Source: Pseudomonadota bacterium
GTDB lineage: Bacteria; Pseudomonadota; Alphaproteobacteria; Caulobacterales; Aquidulcibacteraceae
DNA: 6,584 bases
Reading direction: 5' to 3'
Assembly: GCA_023410295.1 (NCBI GenBank)
Contig: JAEYPY010000271.1
Coordinates: 1 to 6,584 of the forward strand
Shown: in pieces, positions 6,550 to 6,584 of the stretch
How positions within the stretch are numbered: position 1 is the first letter of the stretch
Layout of the letters: each line of letters opens with the position of its first letter
Position numbers and translations under genes: made by a program
Notes under the pieces: model-generated
The model's database searches: none
Told to the model about the DNA's origin: nothing
Seen by the model: only the letters and a program-made list of their open reading frames with translations

Positions 6550-6584
6550 TGGGTGCGGGAGTAGGATTTGAACCTACGACCTTC
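6550..6584 (-). tRNA. 3' part of a tRNA, most like initiator tRNA-Met (fMet), cut by window edge
   Basis: Read on the minus strand, the end of the window gives GAAGGTC (anticodon-stem end and variable loop), a perfect 5-bp T stem GTAGG/CCTAC around TTCAAAT, the acceptor strand TCCCGCA, one discriminator base C and an encoded CCA. The GAAGGTC...GGTTCAAATCC...CCCGCA pattern is that of bacterial initiator tRNA. There, A72 faces an unpaired C1. The usual discriminator is A rather than C. The anticodon is outside the window, so identity rests on the T arm and acceptor alone; tRNA-Thr and tRNA-Arg share part of the GAAGGTCGTAGG motif but not this acceptor. Confidence 0.75.

Overview
The window is GC-rich and densely coding. 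It looks like an ordinary chromosomal segment of an alphaproteobacterium. The evidence is the strong G/C third-position bias, the free-standing CtaG/Caa3-type oxidase assembly protein, the LytS/LytTR-type two-component pair, and the 3' part of an initiator-like tRNA. A Caulobacterales or Hyphomonadaceae-like source would fit, but that is an inference; no taxonomic marker is complete here.

Layout from left to right. (1) 1-1493, minus strand: most of a glycoside hydrolase of the GH63/mannosylglycerate-hydrolase-like (alpha/alpha)6-barrel group, cut by the left edge. (2) 1494-1653: a divergent intergenic region. (3) 1654-2520, plus strand: a CtaG/Caa3-family membrane protein. Its stop codon shares the palindrome CTAG with the stop of the convergent next gene. 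(4) 2517-3191, minus strand: a short-chain dehydrogenase/reductase. (5) 3335-4129 and 4095-5231, minus strand: a LytTR response regulator and its membrane histidine kinase, overlapping by 35 bases with the kinase first. (6) 5232-5432: the kinase leader region, with a candidate LytTR-type direct repeat and a doubtful 55-codon ORF. (7) 5433-6428, minus strand: a 331-residue soluble protein that I do not recognise. (8) 6502-6533: a strong intrinsic terminator. (9) 6550-6584: the 3' end of a minus-strand tRNA, most like tRNA-fMet, which runs off the right edge.

The kinase and regulator clearly work together as one phosphorelay. The SDR gene lies 143 bases downstream on the same strand and could be co-transcribed or a target, but nothing proves it. 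The hydrolase, the CtaG protein and the unknown protein have no visible pathway link to each other. I see no mobile elements, CRISPR array, phage genes or defence-type cassette. The points most worth a second look are the unrecognised 331-residue protein and the possible autoregulatory LytTR sites ahead of the kinase.
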